Part shown: piece by piece, positions 35,206 to 46,430 of the stretch
Position numbering within the stretch: the stretch's first letter is position 1
Layout: each line of letters begins with the position of its first letter
From: Larix kaempferi
Taxonomy: Eukaryota > Streptophyta > Pinopsida > Pinales > Pinaceae
Assembly (NCBI GenBank): GCA_027924585.1
Contig: BSBM01000877.1
Coordinates: 1,464,501-1,528,500 of the forward strand
DNA: 64,000 nt
Reading direction: 5' to 3'
Translations under genes and position numbers: made by a program
Notes under the pieces: generated by a model
The model's database searches: none
Told to the model about the DNA's origin: nothing
The model's input: only the letters and a program-made list of their open reading frames with translations

Positions 35206-36060
35206 CAAGGCAATGATGTTTCCTTGATAGGAGCACGAGGTGTAGAACTGAAGTGTTGTAGTACTGATGGTAGGACTGACATACTTGTGGGGATGGGAAA
35301 TAACTGGGTCAAAAAATGGGTAGACTCAAACTTCCTTTGTTCAGAGCATGATGACATGGTTGACCTGGCAGCGTAGGGAACTGACTTGTAGGTGCAGGGA
35401 TCGTAGATTTTTTAGGGACTGAAGGGTATGTACTGACTCCGGGGGGGTTTGAAGCTGATGGTAGCTGTCGAGGGAGTTTTAGAGTGACATACTGAAGAAT
35501 ACTCTGAACAAAGGCGACCAAAATGGGGAAGCTGCTATGTGAGTAGACATGATCTGTTGTGGCGCCAAGAGGCACCATTGATTCCTTCTTCGTAGTTTTA
35601 ATGAGCTCCAAGAAGGGATAAAAGTGTGCTCTGAAATGGTACGATCCTGTGGATTTTGTGAGCCCAGGACGGCTCATGCTCATGGTTGCTTTCATGTTTA
35701 GAGAGTCTGAAAGCGGTAAGTGGACTCTATTGGTGTTTCTTTTTCGTAAGTTTAGTCTCCAAGGCCCGAAAAAACATAAAATGATGCGGATGGAGAACTC
35801 TTCTAGCCGATGTGACTAGAGTATACCTTTTTCGTAATTAGTCTACGAGGTCCGGAAAAGGGGTAAACTTATACCAGGTAGACACCCTTTCAGATACGTT
35901 TAGCGAGCATGAAAGGAAGCAAGATTGCTCGGCGATCTTTTCATTGTTTTAGGAGTCAGAAAAGAGCTTAACAGAAACTCCCTAAGTGCCTTTTTCGTAA
36001 AAGGGGTTGCTCGGCCCGAAAAAGGGATAAAATTATACCGAACAAAAATGGGTTGATGAG
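35206..36060 (-). other. Element E 3' UTR with TTTTTCGTAA motif repeats
   Basis: Three copies of a motif TTTTTCGTAA ... GGCCCGAAAAA(G) at about 35740, 35829 and 35990, spaced unevenly, each with AATTATACC or TTATACC after the last two. A 128-codon open frame on the - strand (35309-35695, MKATMSMSRPGLTKSTGS) is unrecognised; it may be an extra ORF or chance. Confidence 0.5.
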
Positions 36061-36590
36061 GGCGAGAAAAGGTCTCGAGCATCGTCATCAGTGCGGAAAG
36101 CTGGATCCGGTGACATAAGGATTGTCGAAAAACGGAGAACGGCCGATGTGGCATGCAAACCGAGGTGACGAGGGGGCGTGGAAAAAATGCCCGAAAAATC
36201 TAAAGGTGAGAGCGAGAAATGATCTCGAGCATCATCATGAGCGCGGAAAACTGAATCCGGCGATATAAGGCATGTCGAAAAATGGAGAACGACCGATGTG
36301 GCACGTAAACCGAGGTGACGAGGGGGCATGGAAAAAATGCCCTGAAAATCGGGACGTGATAGCGAGAAATGATCTCAAGCATCATCACGGGCTCGGAAAA
36401 ATGAATCCGATGATATCAAATATATAAAAAACAGAGAGCAGCCGAAGTGGTAGGCAAACTGGGGCGACAAAGTGTCGGGACACAATGTTGATATTGGTCC
36501 TAGTGAGAGCGAGAAATGATCTCAAGCATCATCACGGGCACGGAAATATGAATCCGGCAGTGCAAATGGTGCGAAAAACGGAGGTCATAA
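36061..36590 (-). repeat. 150-bp tandem array in Element E 3' UTR
   Basis: GCGAGAAA(T/A)G(A/G)TCTC(G/A)AGC recurs at 36061, 36211, 36361 and 36508, giving periods of 150, 150 and 147 bp. Units share a CGGAAA block, ATCCGG, ACGGAGA and CCGATGTGGCA. Four units, the last partial. Open frames on the - strand across it repeat because the period is divisible by three. Confidence 0.85.
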
Positions 36591-36793
36591 GGACTCCGGA
36601 ATGGTTAAAGGAAAGAACTAGGTTAAAAGATGGCTACAAATAAAGGTGATCCCACCAAGCGAAGGATGCAGTGGGGGGTAGAAATGATGACCCGTGGGGG
36701 AAAAATACTAGGTGTATCAAATCAACTGAAATATACAAGTGACATGTGACCTCAAAAATGGTTGAGATCACAAATATGAAAAAGTGAGCAGGG

Positions 36794-37273
36794 TTAATGA
36801 CCTGCCCCCGTGCTATGTACATGGGGTTTGTGATTGTGGATCACATATGTGTTGGTTTGAACGATGGGCTCATTGAGGTGTTGAGATAGAGATGATGGGG
36901 AAGGTTCAAAATGATTGATCATGCCCCCTATCCCGGGGTCGAGGTAATCTATTATGCCCCCTAAATCAGAGGTGTCAATGTGGTGCAGATGTTGTCTCAG
37001 AGAGAGATCAATAGGGTATTGAGCAACTGCTGGCGGGGTGTTATACCATGAGGCTGTGGGTCGTGGTGGCATACTGAAGTGATGATATGATGATGGGGGA
37101 TTCCCTTTGTGGGGTGGATGCCCCCAGTATCTCCGATGAGGATCACGATGATGATGAGTAGGCAAGGTTTTGGGCCTGCCCCCATGTTGTGGACATGTGG
37201 TTTCCTGGTCGATTTGAAAGGGTTGAACCTGTGTGTCAAAGGGATCAATGGAAGGGGCCGACCGGACAGAGGG
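36794..37273 (-). pseudogene. Element E tail after the Pol stop
   Basis: In the same frame as Gag-protease but after its stop: MPTHHHRDPHRRYWG to PHVHSTGAGH. His/Pro-rich with no domain. A motif PHVH-(N/S)-(M/T)-GAG occurs twice, in overlapping frames near 36800 and 37180, suggesting an internal duplication. Probably non-functional. Confidence 0.4.
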
Positions 37274-39463
37274 TTATCCAGTGGAGATCGTATAAATGGC
37301 GGGGTCAAGGCCAGGCATTTCGGTATCTGACCAAGTAAAGACATCAGTGAATTCTTGGAACAGTTGTTGGTATTCTCCGATCTCATGCTCACTGTGGGAG
37401 GTTCCTAATGTGATGGTATGAAGGGCACCAAGTGGGTCAGAGATGTCAATGTGGATGATGGGAGAAATATCAGCCATGGGATCCGTTAACCAGTCGATTT
37501 TAGTAGGAAGGAAATCCTTGGACTCAACCGCGGATTGGGTAGAAGTGGTGGATGAAGTCTCTTCTAGGAGGAAGTATGGACGATGGTGCATGTCTTCCCC
37601 GGGATAATCAAAGGTAGTAGGAGTCTCGAGAAACTCTCCATCATTGCGGGAGCTTTGAGTGGTCAAATCGAGCGATGAGGTAGTGGTAGTCGAAGAGATC
37701 ATGTAGATGGTGTTAATCTCTCCGGATGAGGATGATGGGGGAGGGTAGATCTCCTCGATAGTAGGGGGTGCCGTCTTAAGGTCCAAATTGTTCATCTCGT
37801 AGAGAGCTGCTCTGTAATCTGGGATGTCAGGACAGTGATGGGAGTAGTGGCCGTAAATACCGCATATCGCACATGGGTGGTTGGTATGCAATGATTTATC
37901 ACGAGGCATGGGGTTTGGATCGAGTTTGACAACCGGGATGTTGGGGTCGTCATCCAACATTTGCATGTGTTCCTGCAATGCAGGTAACTGTGGACACTGA
38001 TGAGTTGGATGGCCTAACTTATCACACAACGAGCATTTGGGAGGAGCACGAAACACGGGAGGAGGTTTAACCGCCATGGGTGGGGGTACCGCAGTGTATG
38101 GTTGTGGGCCTCTGCCCCCAGTGGGCCTGATGAATGGAGGGGGGTTCGTCGATGACGAAGGAGTATTGATACCGGGAGGTGGTTGGGTAGAAGTAACAAT
38201 GGGTTGCACCGGTTGTAGGATGACATTTGGTGTCGGTGGAGGAACGGGAGGCGTAATATACCACACGGGTAATCCCAATGTTAACCCGGGGAGACTAAGG
38301 GTAGCCATAACCGGGGCGATTACTACACCCGAAGGAGGAAATAGAAAGGGGATTGTGTGGATAGGTGTAACACCGATGTGACTAGGGACCAATGGTGGTT
38401 TGGGTAACAAGGAGGGTTGATTACCGGGTGTTTGTGAAAGAGTGCAGAGGTTAGCGACCTGGGTCTCCGGTGACGGTGGTGGAATGGCCTGGAATGTAGA
38501 GGTCATCGGCGCCTCGGAGTAAAGTCTGGGTCCTACTGAGGAAATGAATGAAGTAGTTGCACCACAAACAGGTTGTTCAACCATGGGGAGAACATTTTCA
38601 GGTGTGGCAGGGGCCTTGGGATCGTAATAGGTGAGCTGGTCGACCTTGACCATGCGTCCCTCATGGGGGAACTGCATGGTGCGAAATACGGATGAGGCAA
38701 CAGCCCGCATGGCGTACATGTAGCTGCGACCAAGTAAAAGGTTATAGTCTAGTTGGGCATTGATGACCTCAATGTCAATGAGCACGGTTTTACCCGCCAG
38801 CTGGACAGGGACATTGGCTAAAAGACCTTGGGGTTGAGCCGAACGGCCGTCGTAGGCTCGTAATGCAGTGGTGGACTGCTGGAGAGTAGGGGATCCCAAC
38901 TTCTGCCAAACGAATGTGGACATGACGCATGTGGAGGCCCCTTCATCGATAATGCACCGATGGATGACAAGATTCCGAACAGAAACGGAAACTTGGAATG
39001 CTAATGAGGAAGGCAGTCGTGGTTCAGACTGGTCTGAATGATATGCGATCAGCTGTGAATCATTGGGGTCAATGGCGCCAATGGCAGAGAGTAAAGTCTT
39101 GCGCTGTGAAGGACAGTTTTTCAAAACTTCTAAAGCAGACATGGCTGCAGGAGACTGGGCTAAGTCGTCTACGATGTTGTAATTCGACGCAGCCCGAGCA
39201 TTGGGATTATTGTTGATACGACAAAGTGGGAAGCGAGGTGCTTTGGAAGCGCCATCAAGTGGAGCCGGAGGTATACGTAACGTTTGATCTGTGGGATTAA
39301 CGTTAGTGTTCTTGTCGGCGGGAGGGGCTTCAGAGGTGGAGCCATATTGGTTCCAATGAGTTTGGAGGTTAGCATCGGCAGTCGACATCATCAACAAATG
39401 GTGAGTACCTGAATCGAACATGGGTTGATCAGGGGCTGCATAAGTGATCTGCTGTGGTGGCAC
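37274..39463 (-). pseudogene. Element E protease region, zinc knuckles and start of RT leader
   Basis: Same frame as gag upstream, separated by a stop near 39470. Order: a spacer, then a retropepsin domain around residues 150-250 with CIIDEGASTCVMS (active-site Asp-Glu-Gly-Ala-Ser) and LDYNLLLGRSYMY, then a long Pro-rich linker, two zinc knuckles CSLCDKLGHPTHQC and CAICGIYGHYSHHC (about residues 470-560), an acidic Ser-rich part, and the RT leader FQEFTDVFTWSDTEMPGLDP, which ends after a few more residues at a stop. No RT motif follows. Knuckles after protease are unusual. An otherwise long, clean frame suggests rather recent decay. Confidence 0.8.
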
Positions 39464-41419
39464 GTTTCCCTAAGGGGGGGCTAACGACTGAGTGTTCACT
39501 ACACCCTGGTTTGGAAAGGGGTTTTTCAGCACCAAAGGTTGATGTTGAGGTGGTGGAGGGTTGGGTGGCGGCTGAGGAACCGCTTGCCCTTGACGATGGG
39601 CATCGTTGGTCCAGAGTTGCCGAGCTCGCTCCAAATGTGGGCAAGAATGCGTGTAATGACCATAGACCCCGCAGATAGAACAAGGGTGGTTTGTTCTGAG
39701 GTTATTATTTCTAGGCTACTTAGGATTCCGATCTGGATTGCGGTTGGGAGGAGTAGCATTGTTATTCTGCGGAGGATTGGGAGGTGGAGGACCTTGCTGA
39801 TGTTGTTGGTTATTACCGCGGTTATGACCTCTACCACGGTTCTGTTGCGCACCTTGGTTGCGCTGGTTATTTTGGTTCTGGGGCTGGTTGTGCTGTGTGT
39901 ACACTTTCCCTTGAGCAGTGGGAGGATTTTGGTTCGCCGCAGGTGCGGGAGCAGGTTGTGGTGGATAATAAGCTTGTGGGGCTGGAGGTGGTCCAATGAC
40001 CTGCTGGGGTTGTTGGTAACCCTGATCTATTGGAGGTGTTGGGTGAGCTGCCGCAGCATGCTGTGGATAGTACACTGGTTGAGGTGCAGCTGGGGGGGCG
40101 TATGCAGGTGGTGCATGACCAAAACACTGAGGTGGACATGAAGGTCCATGGGTATGATGGTGATGTGCCATGGGAGCATATGAACTGGTTGCTCCAGACT
40201 GAGATGTAGCCCGCAAAAGGTCAGGACCATGGCTAGGATGTGTAATGGAAAAGGGTTGGGGATGCGAGGCCATACGACAAATGATGCCATCAGCAGCATG
40301 GGATGCCCCCGGCGCATCATGTTGGGACAACTCGCCCCGAGGGGCGTCTGGAATAATGGTATACAGATAACCCGATTGGGAGTAAATGAGATCAAACTGT
40401 TGGGCTTTAAGGATGGCCTCTTCTTCAGACTGGGGTCTTTCGGATGCCACATCCTTCGCGATGAGAGGGAGAAGGGATTTTAGAAACCAATCTAGGAAGA
40501 TACGGTCGTCTAATTTGATTTTGCAGAGGCTTCGGCGTCGACGCCACTCATGAATGTGGTCAGTGATGTGGGTGGCCGTGTTCTGTCTGCAAGACAGTAG
40601 GATCTCGATGCCCGCATCATAGCGGACAGGTAACTGAAAGAACTGCAGGAAGGTTGAGGCAAGGGAGGTAAAGGTGGCATGCGTCCCATGGGGCTGCTCG
40701 ATATACCACTTGGCTGCAGAGCCAGTGAAGGTGCGCTGTAATAGACGGAGGCGGATAGAGTCGTCCACTATGGAGTTGGAGAAACACCATAGATGGAAGG
40801 ACATGATATGGTTCTGGGGGTCCTCACCTGCCTTGCCCTCAAACTTAGGGATGTCGGAGGGTAGTTTGGTGGGCATGTGAGGCCACGCAGGATCGTGTCT
40901 GATAGGGTCATTGGTGAGCCTAGCTAAATCTGGCAAGTTCAGACTCGCCATATACGGTAAGCTAGCAGATGTAGTGACTGGGACTGGGACATGCCTAGTC
41001 ATGGTGGTATGATGTAGGGGTCCAGTAGCGCCTAAAGGTATGCTAGGTATCGAAGGTATATGTCCTCCAATAGGTGTGGTCTGATAGGGGCCAGCGCTTC
41101 CAAGTGCAACATGGGTTACACTTGGGTTAGGAATAGCAGTGGGGATTCCTGGGATAGGGTTTGTGGAAACCAGAGGGGGTATGACCCCCATGTTGGGTAT
41201 ACCCATGACAGGTGGTGGCCCTGTGTTAGGCATTCCTAAATGTGGAATGTTACCCATATTGGGCATACCCAGGGGGGTGGTTGTCGCCGTGGATGATACT
41301 ACAGCAGAAGGGTCTGCGGATGTCTGACCTATGGTAGTTGTAAATAGTGGATCAAATGGTGTTCCAGACATAATGGTGGTTGGTGGTAACTCTGTGGGGT
41401 TTTCGGATTCTACCTCCAA
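39464..41419 (-). pseudogene. Element E gag
   Basis: One frame from MEVESENPTELPPTT with a TAG stop at 39716 and another near 39470; Gag, protease and RT leader would otherwise be one polyprotein of 1382 codons (41419-37274). N-terminus is Gly/Pro/Met-rich with degenerate short repeats (GMPNMGN-like). The capsid core has FEGKAGEDPQNHIMSFHLWC, AAKWYIEQPHGTHATF and FLDWFLKSLLPLIAKDV. A Gln/Asn/Pro-rich tail and a zinc knuckle CSICGVYGHYTHSC (about 39650-39690, after the first stop) follow. Confidence 0.82.
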
Positions 41420-42869
41420 ATCAAAGGTGAAGTGAGGTATGTCAGAATCGGATGACTGTCTAATTGATTGACGATGTGTCGAATCAAGGGATAAGGCTCT
41501 GCGTCCGTGACGTGGAGAGCCAAGTGGACTAAACTCTGGGAGTTCGCCCTGTAGACGACGAGAGCGTCTAAAATTCTCAATGGTGAGAATATGTGTTTGG
41601 GTAAAAAATTTGTTTAAGTATCAGGTGGTGATATATATATATAAAAGACTCAAAAACCCTAATGCAACCAAGGGTGCAAGAAGGGGAGTGAAAAAAGAAG
41701 GCTCTCAGGCCAAAAAATCAATCCTCAAAAAGGGCACTTATTCTAGCAGCTGTGCTACAATAAGTGGAGGAATGCAACAACTGGTCAGAATACCAACATG
41801 CAAACGGCTCCTAGAAAAAATAGGTGTAACTAGACCACAGGTAGGTTGAAATCATGCAAACACCTAATCTAAAAGTATTGTGACTCAAACAGACGATATC
41901 CTCTGCAAGGTGATGAAATCCAAGTCAGACAATATGAATGTTGAGACAACGGCTAGATATCCCCCTACCGGGAGGGACACCGGGTAATCAATCCTAAAGA
42001 CAGGCTACTAGGATACTCCGTTCATGACGCGTCGAGAAAAGGTAAATCTGCCGTTTGGTCCTTTGATCGCAATATCCCAATACAGGGATATCCCGAGAAC
42101 TGCGAATGGTAGCCCTTCGGTTACTGAATGGATTTCGGTATTCCACTCAGGCTTCCGAAACCATCCTCGCGACTTCAACCCTCCTAAGGGAGAGGCCTTC
42201 CCACAAACCGGTTGTGACCGCGCCAAAAAGTACTAAGAGATTTTAGCTCCCTAATTGGACAACTTCTATGTCTCAGATGTAAGAACTGAGGGGTGTTATT
42301 GGAACACCTATCCCCCCAATACTACCTAGCTACAAGAATTCTTTTAGTGTTCCCCAAGTGGGCTTAAAAGTGTGTTCAAATTAGGGTTCGTTTTAAGGCT
42401 TAGTTCAATTAAGTGATCGTGTGAGTGCACGTGAGGTGTTGTAAACTGAACTGGAAAAAATGTAAATGCTTTATAGGAAATTTTCACAAAACAAAGGAGC
42501 TTTGAAAAAATAAAAAAGCAAATGACTTTTTCAAATAAATGGGATTTAAATAATAGACTTCTTTAAAAGAAATAAATGGATTTCTTTTTTCAAGTAAATT
42601 GCTGAGGGCAAGATTTTAAAGAAATAAACAGGAAAATTTTTTAATCTAGATAAAAATGCAAAATGAGTCTTTCTTTCACTTTCTTGAAAAATTTTAACAA
42701 GACTTCTAGATATGCTTTTTAAATAGTAAATTTTTTTTCAAAGCTGTAAAATATGCAGAATTTAATACTGTAAAAAATGTGCTATGGGCAGAAAGTACAG
42801 TAACAAATTTTTTCAAAATCGGGATGGCCGAATGAAAAATTCAGCCGCGCGGGTTTTGACAGAAAAGCC
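41420..42869 (-). other. Element E 5' leader
   Basis: Between the minisatellite and gag. AT-rich, with an (AT)n run at about 41630. No ORF recognised. Short conceptual frames at 42008-42236 occur on both strands and are probably chance. Confidence 0.5.
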
Positions 42870-43142
42870 GCGATGGACCACGCGGGTTTCTGTCGCACAG
42901 TCGCTATGGACCGCGCGGGTTTTGGCCGCACAGTCGTGATGGACCGCGCGGGTTTTGTCCGCACAGTCGCGATGGGCAGCGCGGAAATTGGCCGCGAAGC
43001 CGCGGTGTGCAGCGCGGAAAAACACAGAAAAGTCGCGATGGACCGCGCGACTGTCTGGGAAAAAACCGCGATGGACCGCGCGGAAAAAAGCAGAAAAGTC
43101 GCGATGGACCGCGCGACTGTCTGGCAAAAAACCGCGAGGCGG
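42870..43142 (-). repeat. 33-bp GC-rich minisatellite in Element E leader
   Basis: Units begin at 42870, 42903, 42936, 42969, 43002, 43035, 43068 and 43101, exactly 33 bp each, with partial units at both ends. Unit core GCGATGGACCGCGCGG, with two alternating second halves (GGTTTTGKCCGCACAGTC and ACTGTCTGGSAAAAAACC or AAAAAAGCAGAAAAGTC types). CpG-rich in an AT-rich window. A 33-bp period keeps frames open on both strands, explaining several overlapping conceptual ORFs with 11-residue repeats. Confidence 0.92.
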
Positions 43143-43321
43143 AAGCCGTGCACGAAAACCGAGAAACGAACCCGAAAATCAAGAATTTCGGGCTGTTAAT
43201 GGGGCCAAAACTCAGAGCAGCAATGGATCTGCTGTCTAAGATGGCAGATCTATGGATCGAAAGGTTAAAAACTCATAAAAAACTAAGATTAAAGGCAAAA
43301 AATAGAGATCTATAGTTCAAA

Positions 43322-43338
43322 CCAAAGCGGAGTCGCCA
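43322..43338 (-). other. Element E primer binding site, tRNA-Arg type
   Basis: TGGCGACTCCGCTTTGG on the - strand. The first 13 bases match the complement of a plant tRNA-Arg 3' end (ending AGCGGAGTCG plus CCA) as I recall it; four later positions differ. Confidence 0.7.
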
Positions 43339-43343
43339 AAAAC

Positions 43344-44061
43344 TGTTGGCCCGGTTTTGCAACCAGGCTTAGTGCTATGGGCACCTGCTAACTAGTAGCA
43401 GCAGTTTCAAATAAAAGCAAAGAACAAACTAACTAAACAAGACTATTCATGGATCTAAGCAAAGATATTAAGCAAATAACAAAACTAATTTGAAATCAAG
43501 AACAAGACAACGTAGAATAATGAATTTGTATTGAAAGAATGGGGGCAAGCAAGTGCTTGCGGAATCAATACCTCTAATGGTGAGGTTGAATGGCTCCAAG
43601 GATGAGCAACTCCAATCTCCAATGGTCTCTTCTCCAATGTGGTTTGCAATGGCTAAAATGCTCAGGGGAGATTTCAGCAGCATAAGGATGAGATAATGGA
43701 TGGATGTGAAATGAGGAGCCCCTACCACCTTTTTATAGGTTTTGGTGGTGGGGAATACCATTTGTGGTTTTGTGGAAACCAAATGGTATTGACCAACATG
43801 GTTTAGGTACTTTTCCCTCCTTTTTCCTTTTTTGAATAAAATAATATTTTAATTCCCTTTTTAATATTTTTGGGAATTTGGACCCTTTTTGAGGGTTTTT
43901 TATGCTTTTCAGGAAAAATAATCTTTTTTAATGGAAAAAGGGGTGTACTAAGGTCTTTTGGTGACCTTTTGTTGGTTTCAGAGGCTCAGCTGGTGGAAAA
44001 GTGGACAAATGGGTCATGTGAATAAGGGAATGAGCTAGTGAGCACTTTTTAGGTGTTAACA
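43344..44061 (-). repeat. Element E 5' LTR (right copy)
   Basis: 718 bp, collinear with 31637-32357. Followed by CTTTC. The first ~110 bases (in + reading) differ at about ten positions between copies; the remainder differ at only a handful. Confidence 0.92.
43728..43738 (-). promoter_or_regulatory. TATA box of Element E 5' LTR
   Basis: CTATAAAAAGG on the - strand, identical in the other LTR (32023-32033). Good plant TATA consensus in the right direction for gag. Confidence 0.55.
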
Positions 44062-46280
44062 CTTTCCACTTCTGAGTTTCATGTTGGTTCTATTTTTCAC
44101 TATGATTCTTCACAATCATTTATTTTGTACTCGTATTGGATGATGTGGAATTCATTAAGGTCCACCTTCCAATGGTCTTGTCCCATCGACTCCGACACAT
44201 CATCTGGGATCAAGATTAGAGTTTTTATAGTGCCATGGTATCTGCATGAATCAATGGCAGATTTCCTTGTTGTTAATCATGGGGATTCATCAATGCCTCT
44301 TGATTGACAAGTCTTGCAGGTGACTCGACTCCAGCACATCCATTCGTACCTGTCAAGATGCACTAAGGTACTTTAGAGCTCATTGTCATCAAAGGTGAGT
44401 TTCTTCACATTGGTTAACGGCATACATTAATGGCCGGTAATCCAATGATTTCTTTCCATGCTCGACTTCAGCACATTCATTCGCATGGTAAGAATTGTAC
44501 CTCAGGTTTGTAGCAGCTGAAGATTATGTGATCTAATGGTTTCAACAATGATTTGCAACATCATTTGTTCAGTAGTTTTGCAATTCCTTTCCATTTTCAG
44601 TTCAGTAGTTGATTTTCAGAATAAGAGAAAGGACTTTCTGCTTCTATGGTAGAATTTCTACTCATCAATTGTCTTAGCAGTTAGTTTTACATGCAACCAG
44701 CACAACATCATGGATCAAATTCAGTCTCATCCAGTTCCAGCTCTCATATACATATGTCTCAGCATCAGATCAGCCTACATAGCTCCAGTATACACCAGTC
44801 CATTCATGTCAACCAAGGCTTCCATGGAGGTAAAACTTGAGGTAAAATAGCATGAGTTTTTGATTTATTAAAGATTTGGGCAAATGTCATGAAGAACCAC
44901 TAAGCATTAGCCATTTCCATTTTCTAAATAGCATTTTAGGTCCATCCATTCCCATCATTTCCCACTCAGTTTTAACACTTCATCATTCATGCACATCCAC
45001 TTCAAATTCCAATCCAACATCTCACCAACTCAACTGACCAAGCATGAAAAAAAAGGGATACCTTATTGTTGTCACACAAGAACCAACAATAAGAAGTCTT
45101 GCTGCTGTCACACAAGAATCAGCAGTAAGAAAAGAAGTCTTGCTGCTGCCACACAAGAACCAGTAGTAAGGAACGGTGCTCTGTTACCATATAAAAATAA
45201 TGAGGAGAAATAAAGCAGCTGATACACATCTTGAAAAGAGAAGGATAGGCTAGACACAAGAACCTACAACATGAAAAGTTGATGTAGAAGCCATTCCTTC
45301 TCAAGAGTATGCTATCACACAAGCACAATAGAAAACAAAGGCATGATTTCTTTGATTTGTTTGCTTTGTTCAGTGGTGCACATAATGGTTCACATCTTCA
45401 TAATTCAAAATTATTGAGAGCCACATTTTATATGGTATATGGATTTTCCACCATCTTATACATATGGTATCTTTACCATCCACTAATGCCTACATTGGTT
45501 TTAGTCGTCATGACCATGATACATGCACAATGGAAATCCTGTAGCAGCCTTTTCAAGGTCTGATGTGAAGTATATCTCAGCAGCATGAAGGTAATGATTA
45601 CTCTCAGCATTGGTCATTTGTCAAGTTCGACAAAATTTCTTAAATAAGTTTGATTGTTGTGGAATGTGCAAAAGAATGTTTGGCATTATTTGAAGTGTTA
45701 CAAAGCACTCCATGATAAGGGCATAACCAACGAAAATTCTAGCAGCCTTCATTCAACCATGAGAATGGATGAAATCTACTGTGGTTTATTGCAATAGAAT
45801 TTGCCATGAATTTGATGAGAAAATGGTTCTAAAACTCTTTTATTTCCCATGAATGATAATTCCTGTAGTGAGTTTGGCTTGTGAAGATCACTGGTATTTT
45901 TTTTGGCACTTGTGACATATGGAGGGTCTACAAATTCTGTGATTGTCAGATGGTATTTGAGCAGCTTGGGTCATCACAAAAGGAAATTTGCAAATCTGAT
46001 CTCTTGCTGGTATGAAGATTTCCTGTGCATTGTCATTTTATTTTATTTTTGCAATACATTATGAGCACTTAACCACAACCATGGAGAATCAAAAATTGAG
46101 CTCACACAGTGAATTTCAAATAGCATACAGTCATTTTTCAAGCAGCCTACAGTCATTTTTGTAAGTCAAGGATGTGTTTTCAGCTAGCACATATACAAAA
46201 ATTGGATGTTGACAGTGATAGTGCAGATACAAGAAAACAAAAGTCCCAAAGTTCACTTGATTTCATGAATGGAAGGTAAA
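44062..46280 (+). other. Element D non-coding internal region, right
   Basis: No recognised coding. At 45070-45180 CACACAAGAA-CAG words recur with TCTTGCTGCTG, recalling the CACAAGAACCAG words in Element A's third ORF, but the frame is closed. Possibly the last trace of that ORF. Confidence 0.45.
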
Positions 46281-46285
46281 ATACT

Positions 46286-46371
46286 CAGTTTGGGGGAAAT
46301 GGTTGTTCACAACTAAGACGAAAACTCCTCTTTTGCATGAGGACATGCAACATATTCAGTTTGGGGGAGTG
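46286..46371 (+). repeat. Two internal PPT-like copies in Element D
   Basis: CAGTTTGGGGGAAA at 46286 and TTTTGCATGAGGACATGC ... CAGTTTGGGGGAGT at 46331-46370, both like the true PPT module at 47731-47766. The second also has the GCATG-AGGA-CATGC stem-loop. They may be duplicated 3' ends. Confidence 0.65.
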
Positions 46372-46430
46372 GTTTTTGACATTATGTGCATACTGATTTT
46401 TATTCATTCACAGCTGGCAAAAATGAAGAA

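Larger units (their letters stand above)
31637..44061 (-). mobile_element. Element E: non-autonomous gag-protease element with tRNA-Arg-type PBS
   Basis: 12.4 kb inside Element D, flanked by CTTTC at 31632-31636 and 44062-44066. LTRs are 31637-32357 and 43344-44061. On the - strand: LTR, PBS of tRNA-Arg type, a GC-rich 33-bp minisatellite, Gag-protease in one frame, start of RT leader, then a repeat-rich 3' region. Arg-type PBS and long repeat-bearing 3' UTRs are known features of Ogre/Tat elements, where I would place it. RT core, RNase H and integrase are absent. Beyond the first ~110 bases the LTRs are nearly identical, so this is the youngest dated element here. Confidence 0.92.

Noticed and set aside
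38014-41327. Many plus-strand frames across Element E coding region
   Set aside because: They are antisense to the long Gag-protease frame, whose motifs (capsid core, Asp-Glu-Gly-Ala-Ser, zinc knuckles) fix the coding strand.
42870-43142. CRISPR-like array
   Set aside because: Units are contiguous, without spacers, and in plant nuclear retroelement DNA.
42782-43315. Six overlapping open frames on both strands
   Set aside because: They follow from the 33-bp minisatellite: a period divisible by three keeps every frame open. No start context or domain supports a gene.
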